NCBI GenBank assembly: GCA_020248985.1
Contig: JADCGL010000016.1
Span: forward strand, 1 to 64,000
DNA from: Telmatospirillum sp.
Lineage (GTDB): Bacteria > Pseudomonadota > Alphaproteobacteria > CACIAM-22H2
DNA length: 64,000 nt
Direction: 5' to 3'
Each line of letters starts with the position of its first letter. The first letter of the stretch is position 1. A program made the position numbers and the translations under genes. A model generated the notes under the pieces. The model was not told the DNA's origin. It made no database searches and saw nothing but the letters and a program-made list of their open reading frames with translations. Below are positions 46,458-57,060 of this stretch, in pieces.

Positions 46458-47228
46458 TTGAAAATCGCCACTTGGAACGTGAACTCGGTGCGCGCGCGCG
46501 TGCCGCATCTCGTGGCATGGCTCGGGCGATTTGCGCCCGACGTGGTGCTGCTGCAGGAACTCAAATGCATGGACGCCGATTTCCCGATGATGGAAATCGA
46601 AGCGACCGGCTATCGGGCATCGTTCCAGGGCCAAAAGAGCTACAACGGCGTTGCCATCCTCGCACGCGAAGCGATCGAAGACGTCGTGATCGGCCTGCCC
46701 GGCGACCCGGAAGACGCGCAAGCCCGCTATATCGAGGCGACGGTTTCGGGCGTGCGCGTGGCCTCGATCTATCTGCCCAACGGCAATCCGAACCCAGGTC
46801 CCAAATTCGACTACAAGCTCGGCTTTCTCGCCCGCCTCGAGGCGCATGCGCGCGGTCTACTCGCCCTCGAGCGGCCCGTGGTGCTCGGCGGCGACTACAA
46901 TATCTGCCCGACCGAAACCGACGTTTGGGACGAAAAGGCGATGGCGGGCGATGCGCTCATCGATCCTTTGTCGCGCGCGGCGTGGCGGCGCATCGTCAAC
47001 CAGGGTTGGACGGATGCGCTGCGCCAGATCCATCCGCAATTGCGGCTCTACAGCTACTGGGACTATTTCCGCGACCGTTTCACGCACGACCACGGCCTGC
47101 GCATCGACCATCTGCTGCTGTCGCCGCAGGCCGCCGACCGGCTGATGGACGCCAATGTCGACCGCAGCCCGCGCGGCCTCGAAAAACCGTCGGATCACAC
47201 GCCGGCCTGGGTCGAACTACGCGGCTGA
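46458..47228 (+). CDS. xthA: exodeoxyribonuclease III
   Basis: 256 residues starting at TTG 46458. It is an AP endonuclease and 3'-5' exonuclease of base excision repair. Catalytic blocks are visible: NVNSVRAR, LLQELKCMD, YLPNGNP, VLGGDYNICPTETD, YWDYF, LRIDHLLLS and the final SDHTPAW. The spacing from erpA is 22 bases, so they may be co-transcribed. Its 3' end overlaps that of the convergent LysR gene by 12 bases. Confidence 0.95.
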   Translation: MKIATWNVNSVRARVPHLVAWLGRFAPDVVLLQELKCMDADFPMMEIEATGYRASFQGQKSYNGVAILAREAIEDVVIGLPGDPEDAQARYIEATVSGVRVASIYLPNGNPNPGPKFDYKLGFLARLEAHARGLLALERPVVLGGDYNICPTETDVWDEKAMAGDALIDPLSRAAWRRIVNQGWTDALRQIHPQLRLYSYWDYFRDRFTHDHGLRIDHLLLSPQAADRLMDANVDRSPRGLEKPSDHTPAWVELRG

Positions 47229-48104
47229 ACCCTCGAAAGCGGCTTTGTGCGTGGCCAGTTCGCGCCCCGCAAAATCGACGAAGGCGCGCACGCGCGCGGT
47301 GCGCCGCAAATCGGGATGGGTCAGCAGCCACAGGCTGCTCGCCATCTCCGGGATCGGCTTGGTGCAGCGCACGAGACGTGCATCGCGGTCGCCGACAAAA
47401 CACGGCAAAGCGGCGATGCCAAGCCCCGCCCCTGCTGCCAAGCGCAACGCGTTCAGCGAGTTTGCGCGCAGCACAATGCGCTCGGCTGCGACGTGCTGTG
47501 CTATCCAACGCGCGCTCGCCAAATGCGCAAGTGTGTCGTCCGGCGCGACGAAGGGGCTTGCTGCCGGATCGGCGGCGCCCGCCGCGTAGAGTGCCGTCGC
47601 AATGCCGCAGATACGTCGCGCCACGAGCCCGTCGGGCGGGGTTGCAGCAGCGCGCAGGGCCACATCGGCATCGCGCTTCGCGAGCGTGAAAAACGCATTG
47701 GCCGTCGCAAGCTCGATCGCGATCTCCGGAAACACGGTCGCAAACTTCGCGACCAACGGCACCATGATATCGAGCAGCGTGTCCGGCAAGGTCACCCGCA
47801 CTGTTCCGCGCGGCAGCAGGTCGCGCCCCGCAAGCTGGCGATCGAGCGTTGCGAGTTCCTCGAGCACGCGCCCGGCCGTCGAGATTGCCAATTCGCCGGC
47901 GGCCGTCGGCGCATAGCCGTCGCGCGCGCGCTCGAAGAGCCGCACGCCCAAACGCCTTTCGATCGTACCCAAACGTCGATAGGCGCTGGAATGGTCGATG
48001 CCGATGGCGCGCGCGGCCGCCGCAAGCGTGCCTGCGCGGCCAATCTCGCGCAGCAAATGAAGCGCGTCCGGTGCCAATAGACTTTGCATCTGCTGCAAAC
48101 TCAT
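47217..48104 (-). CDS. LysR-family transcriptional regulator
   Basis: 295 residues. The N-terminal winged helix (LHLLREIGRAGTLAAAARAIGIDHSSAYRRLGTIERRLGVRLFER) is followed by a LysR substrate-binding domain with the start GTVRVTLPDTLLDIMVPL. It is divergent from the GST gene at 48183, with 78 bases between, the standard arrangement of a LysR regulator and its target. The inducer is unknown. Confidence 0.88.
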   Translation of the reverse strand: MSLQQMQSLLAPDALHLLREIGRAGTLAAAARAIGIDHSSAYRRLGTIERRLGVRLFERARDGYAPTAAGELAISTAGRVLEELATLDRQLAGRDLLPRGTVRVTLPDTLLDIMVPLVAKFATVFPEIAIELATANAFFTLAKRDADVALRAAATPPDGLVARRICGIATALYAAGAADPAASPFVAPDDTLAHLASARWIAQHVAAERIVLRANSLNALRLAAGAGLGIAALPCFVGDRDARLVRCTKPIPEMASSLWLLTHPDLRRTARVRAFVDFAGRELATHKAAFEGSAA

Positions 48105-48182
48105 TTGGCGATATTGCCATATTCATTTGCATGAAACGACAAAGAATGATGGGCAATCCCTTTGTCTGTTGGAGCCCCTCCC

Positions 48183-48854
48183 ATGACCGTCACACTTGTG
48201 AGCCACAATCTTTGCCCCTATGTGCAGCGCGTCGCGATCGCGCTTACCGAAAAGAATGCCTCGTTCGAACGCACTACAATCGATCTGGCAGCCAAACCCG
48301 ATTGGTTTGTGGCGATCTCGCCGCTGGGCAAAGTGCCGTTGATGCGCATCCCCGAAGGCAAAGGCGAAGCCGTGCTCTTCGAAAGCGCCGCGATCGCCGA
48401 GTATGCGGACGAAGCCTATCCCGGCCCCGACCTGTTGCCGCGCGCGCCGCTTGCGCGTGCGCGCCATCGCGCTTGGATCGAATTCGCCTCAAGCCTGCTT
48501 GGCGATATCTGGCGCCTCGAAACGGCCAAAACAGAGGATGTGTTCTCGGCCGCCTGCGGCAGCCTCACGCTGAAACTCGCGCGCGTCGAAGAAGCGCTTG
48601 GGCAGGGGCCCTATTTCGCGGGCGAAGCCTTCGGCCTGGTCGATGCGGCGTTCGCACCCGCCTTTCGCTATTTCGACGTGTTCGATGGAATCGGGCCAAC
48701 CGTTTCGTTCGCCGATTTCCCGAAGACCGCCGCATGGCGCACCGCTCTTGCGGCCCGCCCAAGCGTGCGCGGCGCCGTCTCACCGGCATATCCCGAATTG
48801 CTGCACGATTTCCTGAAGCGCTGCGAAGCGGTGCTCTTGGCGCGCGCCGCCTAG
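48183..48854 (+). CDS. glutathione S-transferase family protein
   Basis: 223 residues from ATG 48183, preceded by GGAG. The active-site motif is [16 protein letters not shown], with a Cys (residue 11) as in omega- or beta-like GSTs that act as thiol transferases. The segment [32 protein letters not shown] is the glutathione-binding block. It is probably controlled by the divergent LysR regulator. Its last 4 bases overlap the chemoreceptor gene end. Confidence 0.88.
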   Translation: MTVTLVSHNLCPYVQRVAIALTEKNASFERTTIDLAAKPDWFVAISPLGKVPLMRIPEGKGEAVLFESAAIAEYADEAYPGPDLLPRAPLARARHRAWIEFASSLLGDIWRLETAKTEDVFSAACGSLTLKLARVEEALGQGPYFAGEAFGLVDAAFAPAFRYFDVFDGIGPTVSFADFPKTAAWRTALAARPSVRGAVSPAYPELLHDFLKRCEAVLLARAA

Positions 48855-50248
48855 ATCTTGTAGGCGACGCGCACGCCGCCCCAGTGGCGGCCGCGTATAG
48901 AGATTGGCGCCGAGACGTCTTTCATCAGCGCGAATTGGCCGTTGCCCATGTCGCGCCGATAGGTCTGCACGAGGAAGGGCTGCGTGCTGCGCCCGGCCGC
49001 CAAACCCACGCGGTCGTTGAAGATGCGTCGGTTGCGCGCATTGGCGGTATTCCAGGCGACGTCGTTGCCCTGCGGCTGCGAGAATTTTCGGTTGTGCGTC
49101 GGCAGATAGCCGTTGCGGTCGACGGCCGCACAGAACACGATGCGCGGATCGACATTCAGCATCGGCTCCTGGATCGCCGGGAACAAACGGTCGGTTGCGT
49201 CGAGGAAGCGCGTGCGCACCTGCTGCGGATTCGTGCCCGTGATTGGCACGTACTGCTCGTCGAACAAATCCGCCGTCGACAGCCGCCCGCTTTCCAACTC
49301 GGCTTCGAGTGCGGCCGCGATCTTGGCCGCAGCACCTTTGGCCGCGTCTATGAAGGGGGTATCGACAGTCTCGATACCCGAGGCCGCCGTGGCGGCGATC
49401 AGTCGCTCGCCCATGCCGACCAGGCGATCGACGCGTGCTTGCGTATTGTCGAGCGCTTTGCGCGATGCGTCGTTCGTGGCCGTGAGATCGCCCATCGCCT
49501 CGCTCACGCTTCGCGAGCGCGTGTCGATATGCCCGACCGCCGTCGTGATCTGACCAAGCCGATCGGACACGTCGCGCACATGCACGCTGATCGTGTCCAT
49601 CACTTCGGCGATCGCCGCCCCGCCCTGTTCGGCCGACTTGGCGCGTTGCAGCGAGTTTTCCGACTGGCCGATCAGGCGCGAGGCCTGCTGGCCCAGCGTC
49701 TTGAGCGTCGCGTCGATTTCGCCGGTGGCTTCGGCCGTTTGGCGTGCAAGCGCCTTCACCTCGCTTGCGACGACCGCGAAGCCCTTGCCCGCATCGCCCG
49801 CCCGCGCCGCCTCGATCGTGGCGTTGAGTGCCAGGAGATTGGTCTGCCGCGCGATCGCATCGATGCCCTTGGCCACGCGACCGATGCCGTCGAGGGCCGC
49901 GCGCAGACCGGTAAGGTCGTTTGCAATGCCGCGCGTGATCTCGACCAAGGCGGCAATCTCGCGAATGGCGCTATCGACCTGCGTCTTGGACGCCGTCATT
50001 TCGCCCGAGACGCGCTGCGCCAAAGTTCCCGCTTCGCCGGCGGCCGTCGCAACCTGGTGGTTGGCCGTGCTGAGTTCGGCCGTTGCCGCACGCACCGAGT
50101 CGAAACGCTCGATCTGCACTTTCAGATTGGCGGTGAGTTCGCCCACGAACCCGGCGACATCGGCGATTTCGACGCCAAGCGTCCCCGCTTCGGTCGCAAC
50201 GGTTTGCATCAGCGCTTTGGCTTGATCGCTCGCGGTCGACAAGGGCAT
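48851..50248 (-). CDS. soluble methyl-accepting chemotaxis protein with C-terminal sensor
   Basis: 465 residues from ATG 50248, which has GGAG 8 bases upstream (GTG 50257 is too close to it). There is no membrane helix. The signalling hairpin comes first, with the conserved tip [41 protein letters not shown] ~140-residue domain at the C-terminus ([67 protein letters not shown]) resembles the Cache/PAS-like sensor found in reversed-order receptors. It is probably a cytoplasmic chemoreceptor; the ligand is unknown. Confidence 0.9.
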   Translation of the reverse strand: MPLSTASDQAKALMQTVATEAGTLGVEIADVAGFVGELTANLKVQIERFDSVRAATAELSTANHQVATAAGEAGTLAQRVSGEMTASKTQVDSAIREIAALVEITRGIANDLTGLRAALDGIGRVAKGIDAIARQTNLLALNATIEAARAGDAGKGFAVVASEVKALARQTAEATGEIDATLKTLGQQASRLIGQSENSLQRAKSAEQGGAAIAEVMDTISVHVRDVSDRLGQITTAVGHIDTRSRSVSEAMGDLTATNDASRKALDNTQARVDRLVGMGERLIAATAASGIETVDTPFIDAAKGAAAKIAAALEAELESGRLSTADLFDEQYVPITGTNPQQVRTRFLDATDRLFPAIQEPMLNVDPRIVFCAAVDRNGYLPTHNRKFSQPQGNDVAWNTANARNRRIFNDRVGLAAGRSTQPFLVQTYRRDMGNGQFALMKDVSAPISIRGRHWGGVRVAYKI

Positions 50249-50369
50249 TGGCGCCACTCCTGTTTTTTTGGTTCGTTCTTAACGCAAACTACTATTTTTC
50301 CATCGGTCGCACGCGCAAGGTTAAGAAAGGTTTAACGGGCAGCCATGTCGCTAACATTTGCGCTCCCCG

Positions 50370-52097
50370 TCAGATGTCGGCGTAGCTGTGCGTCTCCTTC
50401 GAAGCACCCGGATGGGTGACCGCGCCGAACGCGGCACTGCCGACGGTCTGGCAGTATTTCCACAGCGTCCCACTCTGGTAGTCGTGCGGGCGCGGCTTCC
50501 ACTGCGTTTTGCGGGCCGCAAGTTCGGTGTCGGATACTTCGAGCGTGAGGCGGCCGGTTTCGGCGTCGATCGTGATGATGTCGCCGTCTTTGACGAGCCC
50601 GATCGGACCACCCGCCGCAGCCTCCGGGCATACATGCCCGACGCAGAAACCGCGCGTACCCCCCGAAAAGCGCCCGTCCGTTATCAGGGCGATCTCCTCG
50701 CCCTTGCCCCAGCCATAAAGGGCTGCGGTCGTTGACAGCATCTCGCGCATGCCGGGACCGCCCTTGGGCCCTTCGTTGCGGATGACCATGACTTGGCCGT
50801 CTTGAATGTCGCGTTTCAGCACGGCGGCAAGCGCTTCTTCCTCGCGCTCGAAAACTCGCGCAGGGCCGCGGAATTGCTGCTTCTTGAGGCCCGCCACCTT
50901 CACGATAGCGCCTTCGGGGGCAAGGTTGCCCTTGAGCCCCACAACGCCGCCGGTCGCGGTGAGCGGGTTTTTCACACGATAGACGACCTTCTGGTTTTCG
51001 GGAAATACGACATCCTTCAGATTTTCGGCGATCGTCTTGCCGGTCACGGTCATGCAGTCGCCGTGCAGGAAGCCTGCATCGAGCAGTTCTTTCATCACGA
51101 CGGGAATGCCGCCGACGGAATAGAGATCGACGGCGGTGTATTTGCCGCCCGGCATCAGATCGGCGATGTAGGGTGTGGACCGGAAAATCTCGGCGACGTC
51201 TGTAAGGTCGAATTTGATCCCGCATTCATGCGCCATCGCGGGCAGATGCAAGGCGGCATTGGTCGAGCCGCCCGTCGCAGCCACGACGCGCGCTGCGTTC
51301 TCGAGTGCTTTGCGCGTGACGATGTCGCGCGGCCGGATGTTGCGGCGAATGAGCTCCACGACTTGCTCGCCCGAGGCCACGCACCAACGGTCGCGGCTCT
51401 CGTAGGGCGCAGGCGTGCCAGCAGATCCCGGCAGCGCAAGGCCGATCGCCTCGGATACGCACGCCATGGTGTTGGCCGTAAACTGGCCGCCGCACGAGCC
51501 GCCGGTCGGCAAAGCGACCTGCTCGAGATGCTCCAGATCGGCGTCCGACATTTTTCCGGCGGCATTGGCCCCGACACCTTCGAACACGTCGACGATCGTG
51601 ACGTCGCGGCCCTTGAAACGGCCCGGCAGGATGGTGCCGCCATAGACGAAGACCGACGGCACGTTGAGGCGCAGCATCGCCATCATGAGGCCCGGCAGCG
51701 TCTTGTCGCAGCCCGCCAGTCCCACGAGCGCGTCGTAGCAATGTGCGCGCACCGAAAGCTCGACCGAATCCGCGATTACTTCGCGGCTCGCAAGCGAGCT
51801 GTGCATGCCGGCATGGCCCATCGCGATGCCGTCGGTGACGGTGATGGTCGTGAACTCGCGCGGCGTGCCGCCGGCGGCGGCAACGCCCTTCTTGGCGGCC
51901 TGCGCCTGGCGCGACAATGTGATGTTGCAGGGGGCGGCTTCGTTCCACGTCGTCACGACGCCGACGAGGGGCTGGGCGATCTGTTCCTTCGACAAGCCCA
52001 TCGCATAGAGCATCGCCCGGTGGGCGGCGCTCGTAGGGCCGACGGTTGTGTGGCGGCTCGGCAGTTTCGATTTGTCGATGGGCGTGTTGTTGGTCAT
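50370..52097 (-). CDS. ilvD: dihydroxy-acid dehydratase
   Basis: 575 residues. It dehydrates dihydroxy acids in valine, leucine and isoleucine synthesis. Fe-S and metal ligands are seen in [23 protein letters not shown] and [26 protein letters not shown] and [21 protein letters not shown] also match. IlvD shares its fold with sugar-acid dehydratases, so the assignment is by overall resemblance. No other branched-chain genes are nearby. The MFS gene ends 79 bases upstream on the same strand. Confidence 0.93.
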   Translation of the reverse strand: MTNNTPIDKSKLPSRHTTVGPTSAAHRAMLYAMGLSKEQIAQPLVGVVTTWNEAAPCNITLSRQAQAAKKGVAAAGGTPREFTTITVTDGIAMGHAGMHSSLASREVIADSVELSVRAHCYDALVGLAGCDKTLPGLMMAMLRLNVPSVFVYGGTILPGRFKGRDVTIVDVFEGVGANAAGKMSDADLEHLEQVALPTGGSCGGQFTANTMACVSEAIGLALPGSAGTPAPYESRDRWCVASGEQVVELIRRNIRPRDIVTRKALENAARVVAATGGSTNAALHLPAMAHECGIKFDLTDVAEIFRSTPYIADLMPGGKYTAVDLYSVGGIPVVMKELLDAGFLHGDCMTVTGKTIAENLKDVVFPENQKVVYRVKNPLTATGGVVGLKGNLAPEGAIVKVAGLKKQQFRGPARVFEREEEALAAVLKRDIQDGQVMVIRNEGPKGGPGMREMLSTTAALYGWGKGEEIALITDGRFSGGTRGFCVGHVCPEAAAGGPIGLVKDGDIITIDAETGRLTLEVSDTELAARKTQWKPRPHDYQSGTLWKYCQTVGSAAFGAVTHPGASKETHSYADI

Positions 52098-52176
52098 GGC
52101 GCGTCCGGTTCCCCCTGGCGATTTATGGCGGGAAATCTAGCCCGAGCGGACGCGATTTGTGTAGCTTTTTCGAGCG

Positions 52177-53403
52177 CTACGCAGGCCGCGCGCGCCATGC
52201 CGCAAGCGTGCCGAGGAAGGCGACAACCGGCAATACGTCGAAAGCGACCGCGTAGGCTTGCGCATCGTAGACCCGTGCACCGTCGATGAGGGCGCCATGC
52301 CAGTTGGCATCAAGAAAAGCCCCAATCAGCGGCTGGAACATTGCACCCGAACCGACGACTCCGGTATTGACGATTCCGTAGACAGCGCCGCTGGTTTCCG
52401 GCGGATTGCTGGCGCGAGCGGCCCCATAGCTCAGAATCATGCTCGATGCGCACACGCCGTTGAAGAACAGCAGGAACGCGGCGAACGCCACCGGCAAGGC
52501 GGGCAGATAGAGCAGCAGCAGAAGGCTGGCCGTCATCGCAATTCCGCCGCCGACCATGATCGGCTTGCGCTGCCTGGTGCGGTCGGCGAGCAGGCCGATC
52601 ACGGGGGCGCCCGCAGCCCAGCCCAGAAACATCGCACTCGCAAGGCCGGCTGCCGCCGTGCGCGAATGGCCATGGACGGTTTCGAACCAAGGGACCGCCC
52701 ACAGGCCTGCAAAAGACAGCATCGTGCCCGTCATCGCCATCCCATAAAGGGCATGCAGCCATGTCTGGCCGTTTGCGGCCGCAACGCGCAATCCTGCCGC
52801 CAGGCGCGGACGGGTGCGATCGGAAGCTTGCGGCGGTCGATCTGGAATTGTCGCATACAGCCCTGCTGCGATCCCCGCCCCCACGACCGCCAAAGCGCCC
52901 AAGGCGCCGCGCCAGCCGAGTTCGCCGACCATCACGGCAAGCGGCGCTTGGCCCAGCATGGCGCCTGCCATGCCGCCGGCCTGGGCAATGCCGGTAAGTG
53001 CCGAAAAGCGCGACGCCGGCAGCCACAAGGTTGCGACCGTAAGGATGCCGATCCATGCGAAAGATGCGCCCAGCCCGATCATCGCGCGCCCGACATAGGC
53101 GAACTCGACCATCGGGGACGTGGCAAAAACGAGCGCGCCGAGGGCCGACAAGGCTGCCGCTCCGCTCATCAAACGGCGCGGGCCGTAGCGGTCGATCAGC
53201 ACACCGACCGGAATCTGCATGCCCGCATAGGCATAGAAATAGATCGCCGAAAGCGTGCCGAGCACCGTCCCGCCCAGCGAAAACGCCGCCATCAGATCGC
53301 CGACGACGACGGAAGTCGCCACGCGCTGCACGAACTCGTGGCAGAAATAAGCGCTTGCCAGCGCAAAAGCGGCATAGCCGCGCAAAAGGCCGGGTGGGGT
53401 CAA
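52177..53403 (-). CDS. MFS transporter
   Basis: 408 residues from TTG 53403, which overlaps the deaminase stop as TTGA. About twelve membrane helices are seen, with the MFS signature between helices 2 and 3 (GVLIDRYGPRRLMSG) and the related GLLADRTRQRKPIMVG between helices 8 and 9. It resembles the metabolite-proton symporter branch. The cargo is unknown; being coupled to guanine deaminase, a purine is a fair guess. No ATG is available before the first helix, which supports the TTG start. Confidence 0.82.
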   Translation of the reverse strand: MTPPGLLRGYAAFALASAYFCHEFVQRVATSVVVGDLMAAFSLGGTVLGTLSAIYFYAYAGMQIPVGVLIDRYGPRRLMSGAAALSALGALVFATSPMVEFAYVGRAMIGLGASFAWIGILTVATLWLPASRFSALTGIAQAGGMAGAMLGQAPLAVMVGELGWRGALGALAVVGAGIAAGLYATIPDRPPQASDRTRPRLAAGLRVAAANGQTWLHALYGMAMTGTMLSFAGLWAVPWFETVHGHSRTAAAGLASAMFLGWAAGAPVIGLLADRTRQRKPIMVGGGIAMTASLLLLLYLPALPVAFAAFLLFFNGVCASSMILSYGAARASNPPETSGAVYGIVNTGVVGSGAMFQPLIGAFLDANWHGALIDGARVYDAQAYAVAFDVLPVVAFLGTLAAWRARPA

Positions 53404-53870
53404 TATTCGACGCGATCGGGCTTGGCGAACCAAGCCGCGAACACCGCCTGCGCCTCGTCGGCCAGCAGCCTGTCGGTTGGAAGCGTGCGCCCGTCGATGG
53501 GCAAGGCGACCTCGCGGTAGAAAGCTTCGTCGTCGAAACCGATTGCGGCGGCGTCTTGCCGGTTCGCCGCGTAGCACATGCGGCTCGCGCGCGACCACAG
53601 GATGGCGCCCATGCACATCGGGCACGGTTCGCAGCTCGTGAAGACCGTCGCCCCTTCGAGATCGAACGTGCCAAGCCGCGCGCAGGCGTCGCGGATGGCG
53701 ACGATTTCGGCGTGCGCGGTCGGGTCTTTCGTGGCGACGACGCGGTTCCAGCCTTCGCCGACGATGGCTCCGTCTTTGACGACGACGGCGCCGAACGGCC
53801 CGCCCTCGCCCGCGCGCATGCGTTCGTCGGCGAGTGCTATCGCACGGCGCATAAAGAGAATGTCGGTCAT
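53400..53870 (-). CDS. guaD: guanine deaminase, cytidine-deaminase fold
   Basis: 156 residues. Zinc ligands His53 (TAHAEIVAIR, with Glu55 as proton shuttle), Cys83 and Cys86 (SCEPCPMCMGAI) are intact. The tail IGFDDEAFYREVALPIDGRTLP and the ending DRVEY closely follow the Bacillus-type GuaD rather than the tRNA adenosine deaminase TadA. It converts guanine to xanthine. The ATG overlaps the receiver gene upstream by ATGA, and TTGA links it to the MFS gene. TadA remains a less likely alternative. Confidence 0.85.
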   Translation of the reverse strand: MTDILFMRRAIALADERMRAGEGGPFGAVVVKDGAIVGEGWNRVVATKDPTAHAEIVAIRDACARLGTFDLEGATVFTSCEPCPMCMGAILWSRASRMCYAANRQDAAAIGFDDEAFYREVALPIDGRTLPTDRLLADEAQAVFAAWFAKPDRVEY

Positions 53871-54283
53871 TTTGCCTGCTTGTGCTGCAAGACGGCGAGG
53901 ATCTTCTGGCCGAGCTGGGCCGGCGAAAACGGCTTCACCACATAGGCATCGACGCCGTTCTCGCGCGCCTGAACGACGAACTCGGGGCTCGCTTTGCCCG
54001 TCAGCATGATGAACGGCATGGACGGCCATTTGTGGCGCACCGCCTTCAAGAGCTGCAGCCCGGTCATTTCCGGCATGTTCCAATCCGAAATCACAAGTTC
54101 GAATTTCTGCATGTTCGCGTTCAAGATATCGAGCGCTTCGGCCCCGTCGCGCGCGGTCGACACGTACGGAATCTTGAGCTGGCGCAGCACGGTCTGCGCG
54201 ATCTTCACGGCAAAAGCGTCGTCCTCGACCAGCAGAACCGAGAGGTTCGAGAAGAGTTGGTCCATGGTCGGGCCCGGCTGCAT
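53867..54283 (-). CDS. CheY-like response regulator
   Basis: 138 residues from ATG 54283, preceded by AGGAC. It is a single receiver domain: VLLVEDDAF, phospho-acceptor Asp67 in ISDWNMPEMTG, IMLTGKAS and the conserved Lys in VVKPFSP. It starts 28 bases after the hybrid kinase, whose HPt module (H703) could phosphorylate it. There is no output domain. It is overlapped by the guanine deaminase start. Confidence 0.9.
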   Translation of the reverse strand: MQPGPTMDQLFSNLSVLLVEDDAFAVKIAQTVLRQLKIPYVSTARDGAEALDILNANMQKFELVISDWNMPEMTGLQLLKAVRHKWPSMPFIMLTGKASPEFVVQARENGVDAYVVKPFSPAQLGQKILAVLQHKQAK

Positions 54284-54311
54284 GATTTCGTCCTGTCCGT
54301 AATTCCGCCGC

Positions 54312-56612
54312 TCAAGATGCGGCTGCAAGCTGGTTTGCGTAGCGCTGTTCGAGCGCAGCAATGCCTGCTTCGATGTGCAAACCGAGCTTATCGCAGATGT
54401 GGCCTGCCGTCACAAAATCGCCGAACTCGCCCGCGAATTCAAGATCGCGCGCCGCACGAAAGGTCTGCGCCAGACCCATGCTGGCAGCCGAACTTTTGAG
54501 CGAATGGGCCGCACGGATCCAATCTTGGTCCGCACCGGCAGCGCGTGCCGTCGCAAGCTGCGCCATCAACTCGCGCGCGCTCTGCGCGTAATCGCCGACC
54601 AGCGAGGCGACGATTTCGGCCCCCATCTGCGCTTCGAGATCGCCGATCACGCTTTCGTCGAGCACGGCCATGCTTGTGTCGAGCCGTTCCTGCACGCTGG
54701 GGCCGGCCGGTGCGCCGCCATTCTCAGCGGCTTGCGCCTGCGCCTCGAGCACGCCCGTCGCGCGCAGCAGGGCGGCCGAAAGCGCGTCGGGCGAAATGGG
54801 CTTGGCCACATAGTCGTTCATGCCCGCGGCCAAGCAATTTTCGATGTCCGACTGCATGGCGCCGGCCGTCGCGGCGACGATCCACACGACGCCGTTCGGC
54901 GGATCGAGGGCACGGATCGCGCGCGTTGCTTCGATGCCGTCCATGACGGGCATGTTCATGTCCATCAGCACGAGGTCGAACGCGCCGCCGCGCACGGCCT
55001 CAACCGCTTCGGCACCATTCTCGGCGATCTCAACCGTGTGCCCGCCTGGCTTGAGCAGGCCCAACGCGACTTTCTGGTTCACGAGATTGTCTTCGGCGAC
55101 CAGGATTCGTAGAGGCCGTGCAGCGGCCGCGGGGGCATGTGCCGCCGCACGCGGTTCGATGCCGATCGGCAGCGTCAGTTCGAAATGGAATTCCGATCCC
55201 TTGCCGATCTCGCTTTCGACGCCGATGTCGCCGCCCATCGCCTCAACGAGGCGGCGGCTGATCGCTAGACCGAGCCCGGTGCCGCCGAAGCGCCGCGAGA
55301 TCGACGAGTCTGCCTGAACGAAACTGCCGAACAATTTCGCCTTTGCCGCAGCGGAGATGCCAATGCCCGTGTCGCGAACGCCAACGCGCAGGCGCGCATA
55401 GGGCTCGTCCGGATTGTCGAGCGGCAGTTTGCGCACATGCACCCGGACGCCCCCGCGCTCAGTGAATTTGACCGCGTTGCCGATCAGATTGAGCAGCACT
55501 TGGCGCACGCGGCCAGGGTCGCCGCGAAGATACTGCGGCACTTCCGGATCGACCTCGCCCGCCAATGCAATGCCCTTCTCGTCGCTTTTTGCCTTCATCA
55601 ACGCAACGGCATCCGCGACCGCTTGGCGCAGATCGAAATCGATGCTCTCGACTTCGAGGCGCCCGGCTTCGAGCTTCGAATAGTCGAGAATGTCGTTGAG
55701 GATCTGCAGCAGCGACAGGCCGCTGTCGAGGATGAGCCGCGCATTGTCGCGCTGCTCGTGCGAAAGCTCGGTCCCGAGCATCAAGCGGCTCAAGCCGATG
55801 ATGCCGTTCATCGGCGTGCGAATCTCGTGGCTCATCATCGCCAGGAACTCGGACTTCACCTTCGTCGCGAGTTCGGCACGGTCGCGCGCGTCCCGAATGT
55901 CGAGCATCGCCTGTTTGAACACCGCCATGGCGCGGGCCGTGTCGCCCAGTTCGTCGCGCCGCTCGGCATAGAGAATGTTCACTTCCGTGTCGCCGCGCGC
56001 GATCTTGCGCATCTTGCGGTTCAGGACGTCGAGCGGCAGCACGATGTTGCGCACGAGCAGCACGCCCACGCCCGCGAGTGCCAGAGCCGCCGCCGCCAGT
56101 GCCAGCAGCACGCGATTGCGCGTCGCGTCGATCGTGTCGACGGCATCCTCACGGAATACGTAGCCGGCATCGGCCGCGATCTGGGTCAGAATTTCAAGGT
56201 CCTGGCGAACGCGATCCCCGAGTTCGGCCTGCGTCGAAGCCATGCCGCCGCCCGCAAGCCAAGCCGAGATGTCGCGCCGAACGCGCGCGACCATCTCTTC
56301 GATCTCCGCAATCTCGACCGACTTCGCACGATCGAGCACCACCTGCAGATTCTTGTCGAGATCTTCGAGCAGCGATGCCGTTTCGAGGATCGTTGCCTGC
56401 GCATCCGCGGTAAGTTCGTGTTTGCGACGCTCGATGATCGCGAACTGCGTCTGCGCCAAACGCGCAAAATTGATCGTTTGCAGAGGCCCGTCGTACATCT
56501 GCACGGTGAGCCGGCCCAGAGTATCGGTCGCCCAAGTCGCTACCGTGCCCGCGACGGCCGCCGCCAGCAGGGCGATCAGGAGGGCGGCGACGAGTTTGAA
56601 GCGGATCGACAA
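54312..56612 (-). CDS. hybrid sensor histidine kinase with receiver and HPt domains
   Basis: 766 residues from TTG 56612; a TAG lies in frame 8 codons upstream, so no longer start exists. Membrane helices at ~6-28 and ~168-190 flank a helical periplasmic sensor of the four-helix-bundle kind; a HAMP domain follows (~190-245). Next are HisKA (H262 in [12 protein letters not shown]), HATPase ([29 protein letters not shown]), a receiver (D551 in [11 protein letters not shown]) and HPt (H703 in [13 protein letters not shown]). This is a complete phosphorelay in one chain. It starts 21 bases after a cupredoxin gene and is followed by a stand-alone receiver. Confidence 0.9.
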   Translation of the reverse strand: MSIRFKLVAALLIALLAAAVAGTVATWATDTLGRLTVQMYDGPLQTINFARLAQTQFAIIERRKHELTADAQATILETASLLEDLDKNLQVVLDRAKSVEIAEIEEMVARVRRDISAWLAGGGMASTQAELGDRVRQDLEILTQIAADAGYVFREDAVDTIDATRNRVLLALAAAALALAGVGVLLVRNIVLPLDVLNRKMRKIARGDTEVNILYAERRDELGDTARAMAVFKQAMLDIRDARDRAELATKVKSEFLAMMSHEIRTPMNGIIGLSRLMLGTELSHEQRDNARLILDSGLSLLQILNDILDYSKLEAGRLEVESIDFDLRQAVADAVALMKAKSDEKGIALAGEVDPEVPQYLRGDPGRVRQVLLNLIGNAVKFTERGGVRVHVRKLPLDNPDEPYARLRVGVRDTGIGISAAAKAKLFGSFVQADSSISRRFGGTGLGLAISRRLVEAMGGDIGVESEIGKGSEFHFELTLPIGIEPRAAAHAPAAAARPLRILVAEDNLVNQKVALGLLKPGGHTVEIAENGAEAVEAVRGGAFDLVLMDMNMPVMDGIEATRAIRALDPPNGVVWIVAATAGAMQSDIENCLAAGMNDYVAKPISPDALSAALLRATGVLEAQAQAAENGGAPAGPSVQERLDTSMAVLDESVIGDLEAQMGAEIVASLVGDYAQSARELMAQLATARAAGADQDWIRAAHSLKSSAASMGLAQTFRAARDLEFAGEFGDFVTAGHICDKLGLHIEAGIAALEQRYANQLAAAS

Positions 56613-56633
56613 GGGCGCGCGCCGCTTCTGCCG

Positions 56634-56969
56634 CTATTCGACGACGATCTGCATCGCCATGCGCGGATGAATCCGGCATTTCACGGCAAACGTGCCTGCG
56701 CGCCGAAAGGGAACCGAAATGCGCGTATTGGGTCCTTGCCGGCCGACATCGAATTCGCCGCCCGACGTCTCCGAATAGACGTTGTGGCCGAACGGATCGC
56801 CGTTGACGAATACGACCAGCCCGCCGGCACGGATGCGGACCTCTTTCACGTCGAAATCGATTTCGCGCTGCACGACCGTCGCTTCGTTCGCGGGGCTCTG
56901 CGCCAGAAGCGTCTGGGCGGCCGCAAAGCTCGCCAGGGCGCCTGCCGCAACGACCAGGAATCCACGCAT
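56634..56969 (-). CDS. small exported cupredoxin (blue copper protein)
   Basis: 111 residues from ATG 56969, preceded by AGGAAGGGG. A signal peptide (FLVVAAGALASFAAAQTLLAQS) is followed by a plastocyanin-like domain. The type 1 copper ligands are visible: His62 in DPFGHNVYS, then Cys98, His101 and Met104 in KCRIHPRM. It should be a periplasmic electron carrier or copper-binding protein. It is immediately upstream of the hybrid kinase, which suggests that it shares the kinase's physiological trigger or feeds its sensor. Confidence 0.87.
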   Translation of the reverse strand: MRGFLVVAAGALASFAAAQTLLAQSPANEATVVQREIDFDVKEVRIRAGGLVVFVNGDPFGHNVYSETSGGEFDVGRQGPNTRISVPFRRAGTFAVKCRIHPRMAMQIVVE

Positions 56970-57060
56970 CGTCTTTCCCCTTCCTCGCGCCGAGTATAGC
57001 AAAAGCGAACGCCGAACAAATCGGCAATCTGCAATTCGCGCCGGACCTGCGAAGGTTACT

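Noticed and set aside
53400-53870. tRNA adenosine deaminase TadA as the identity of the deaminase
   Set aside because: The zinc motif is common to both, but the IGFDDEAFYREV tail and the terminal VEY match guanine deaminase, as does coupling to a transporter. TadA stays a minor alternative.
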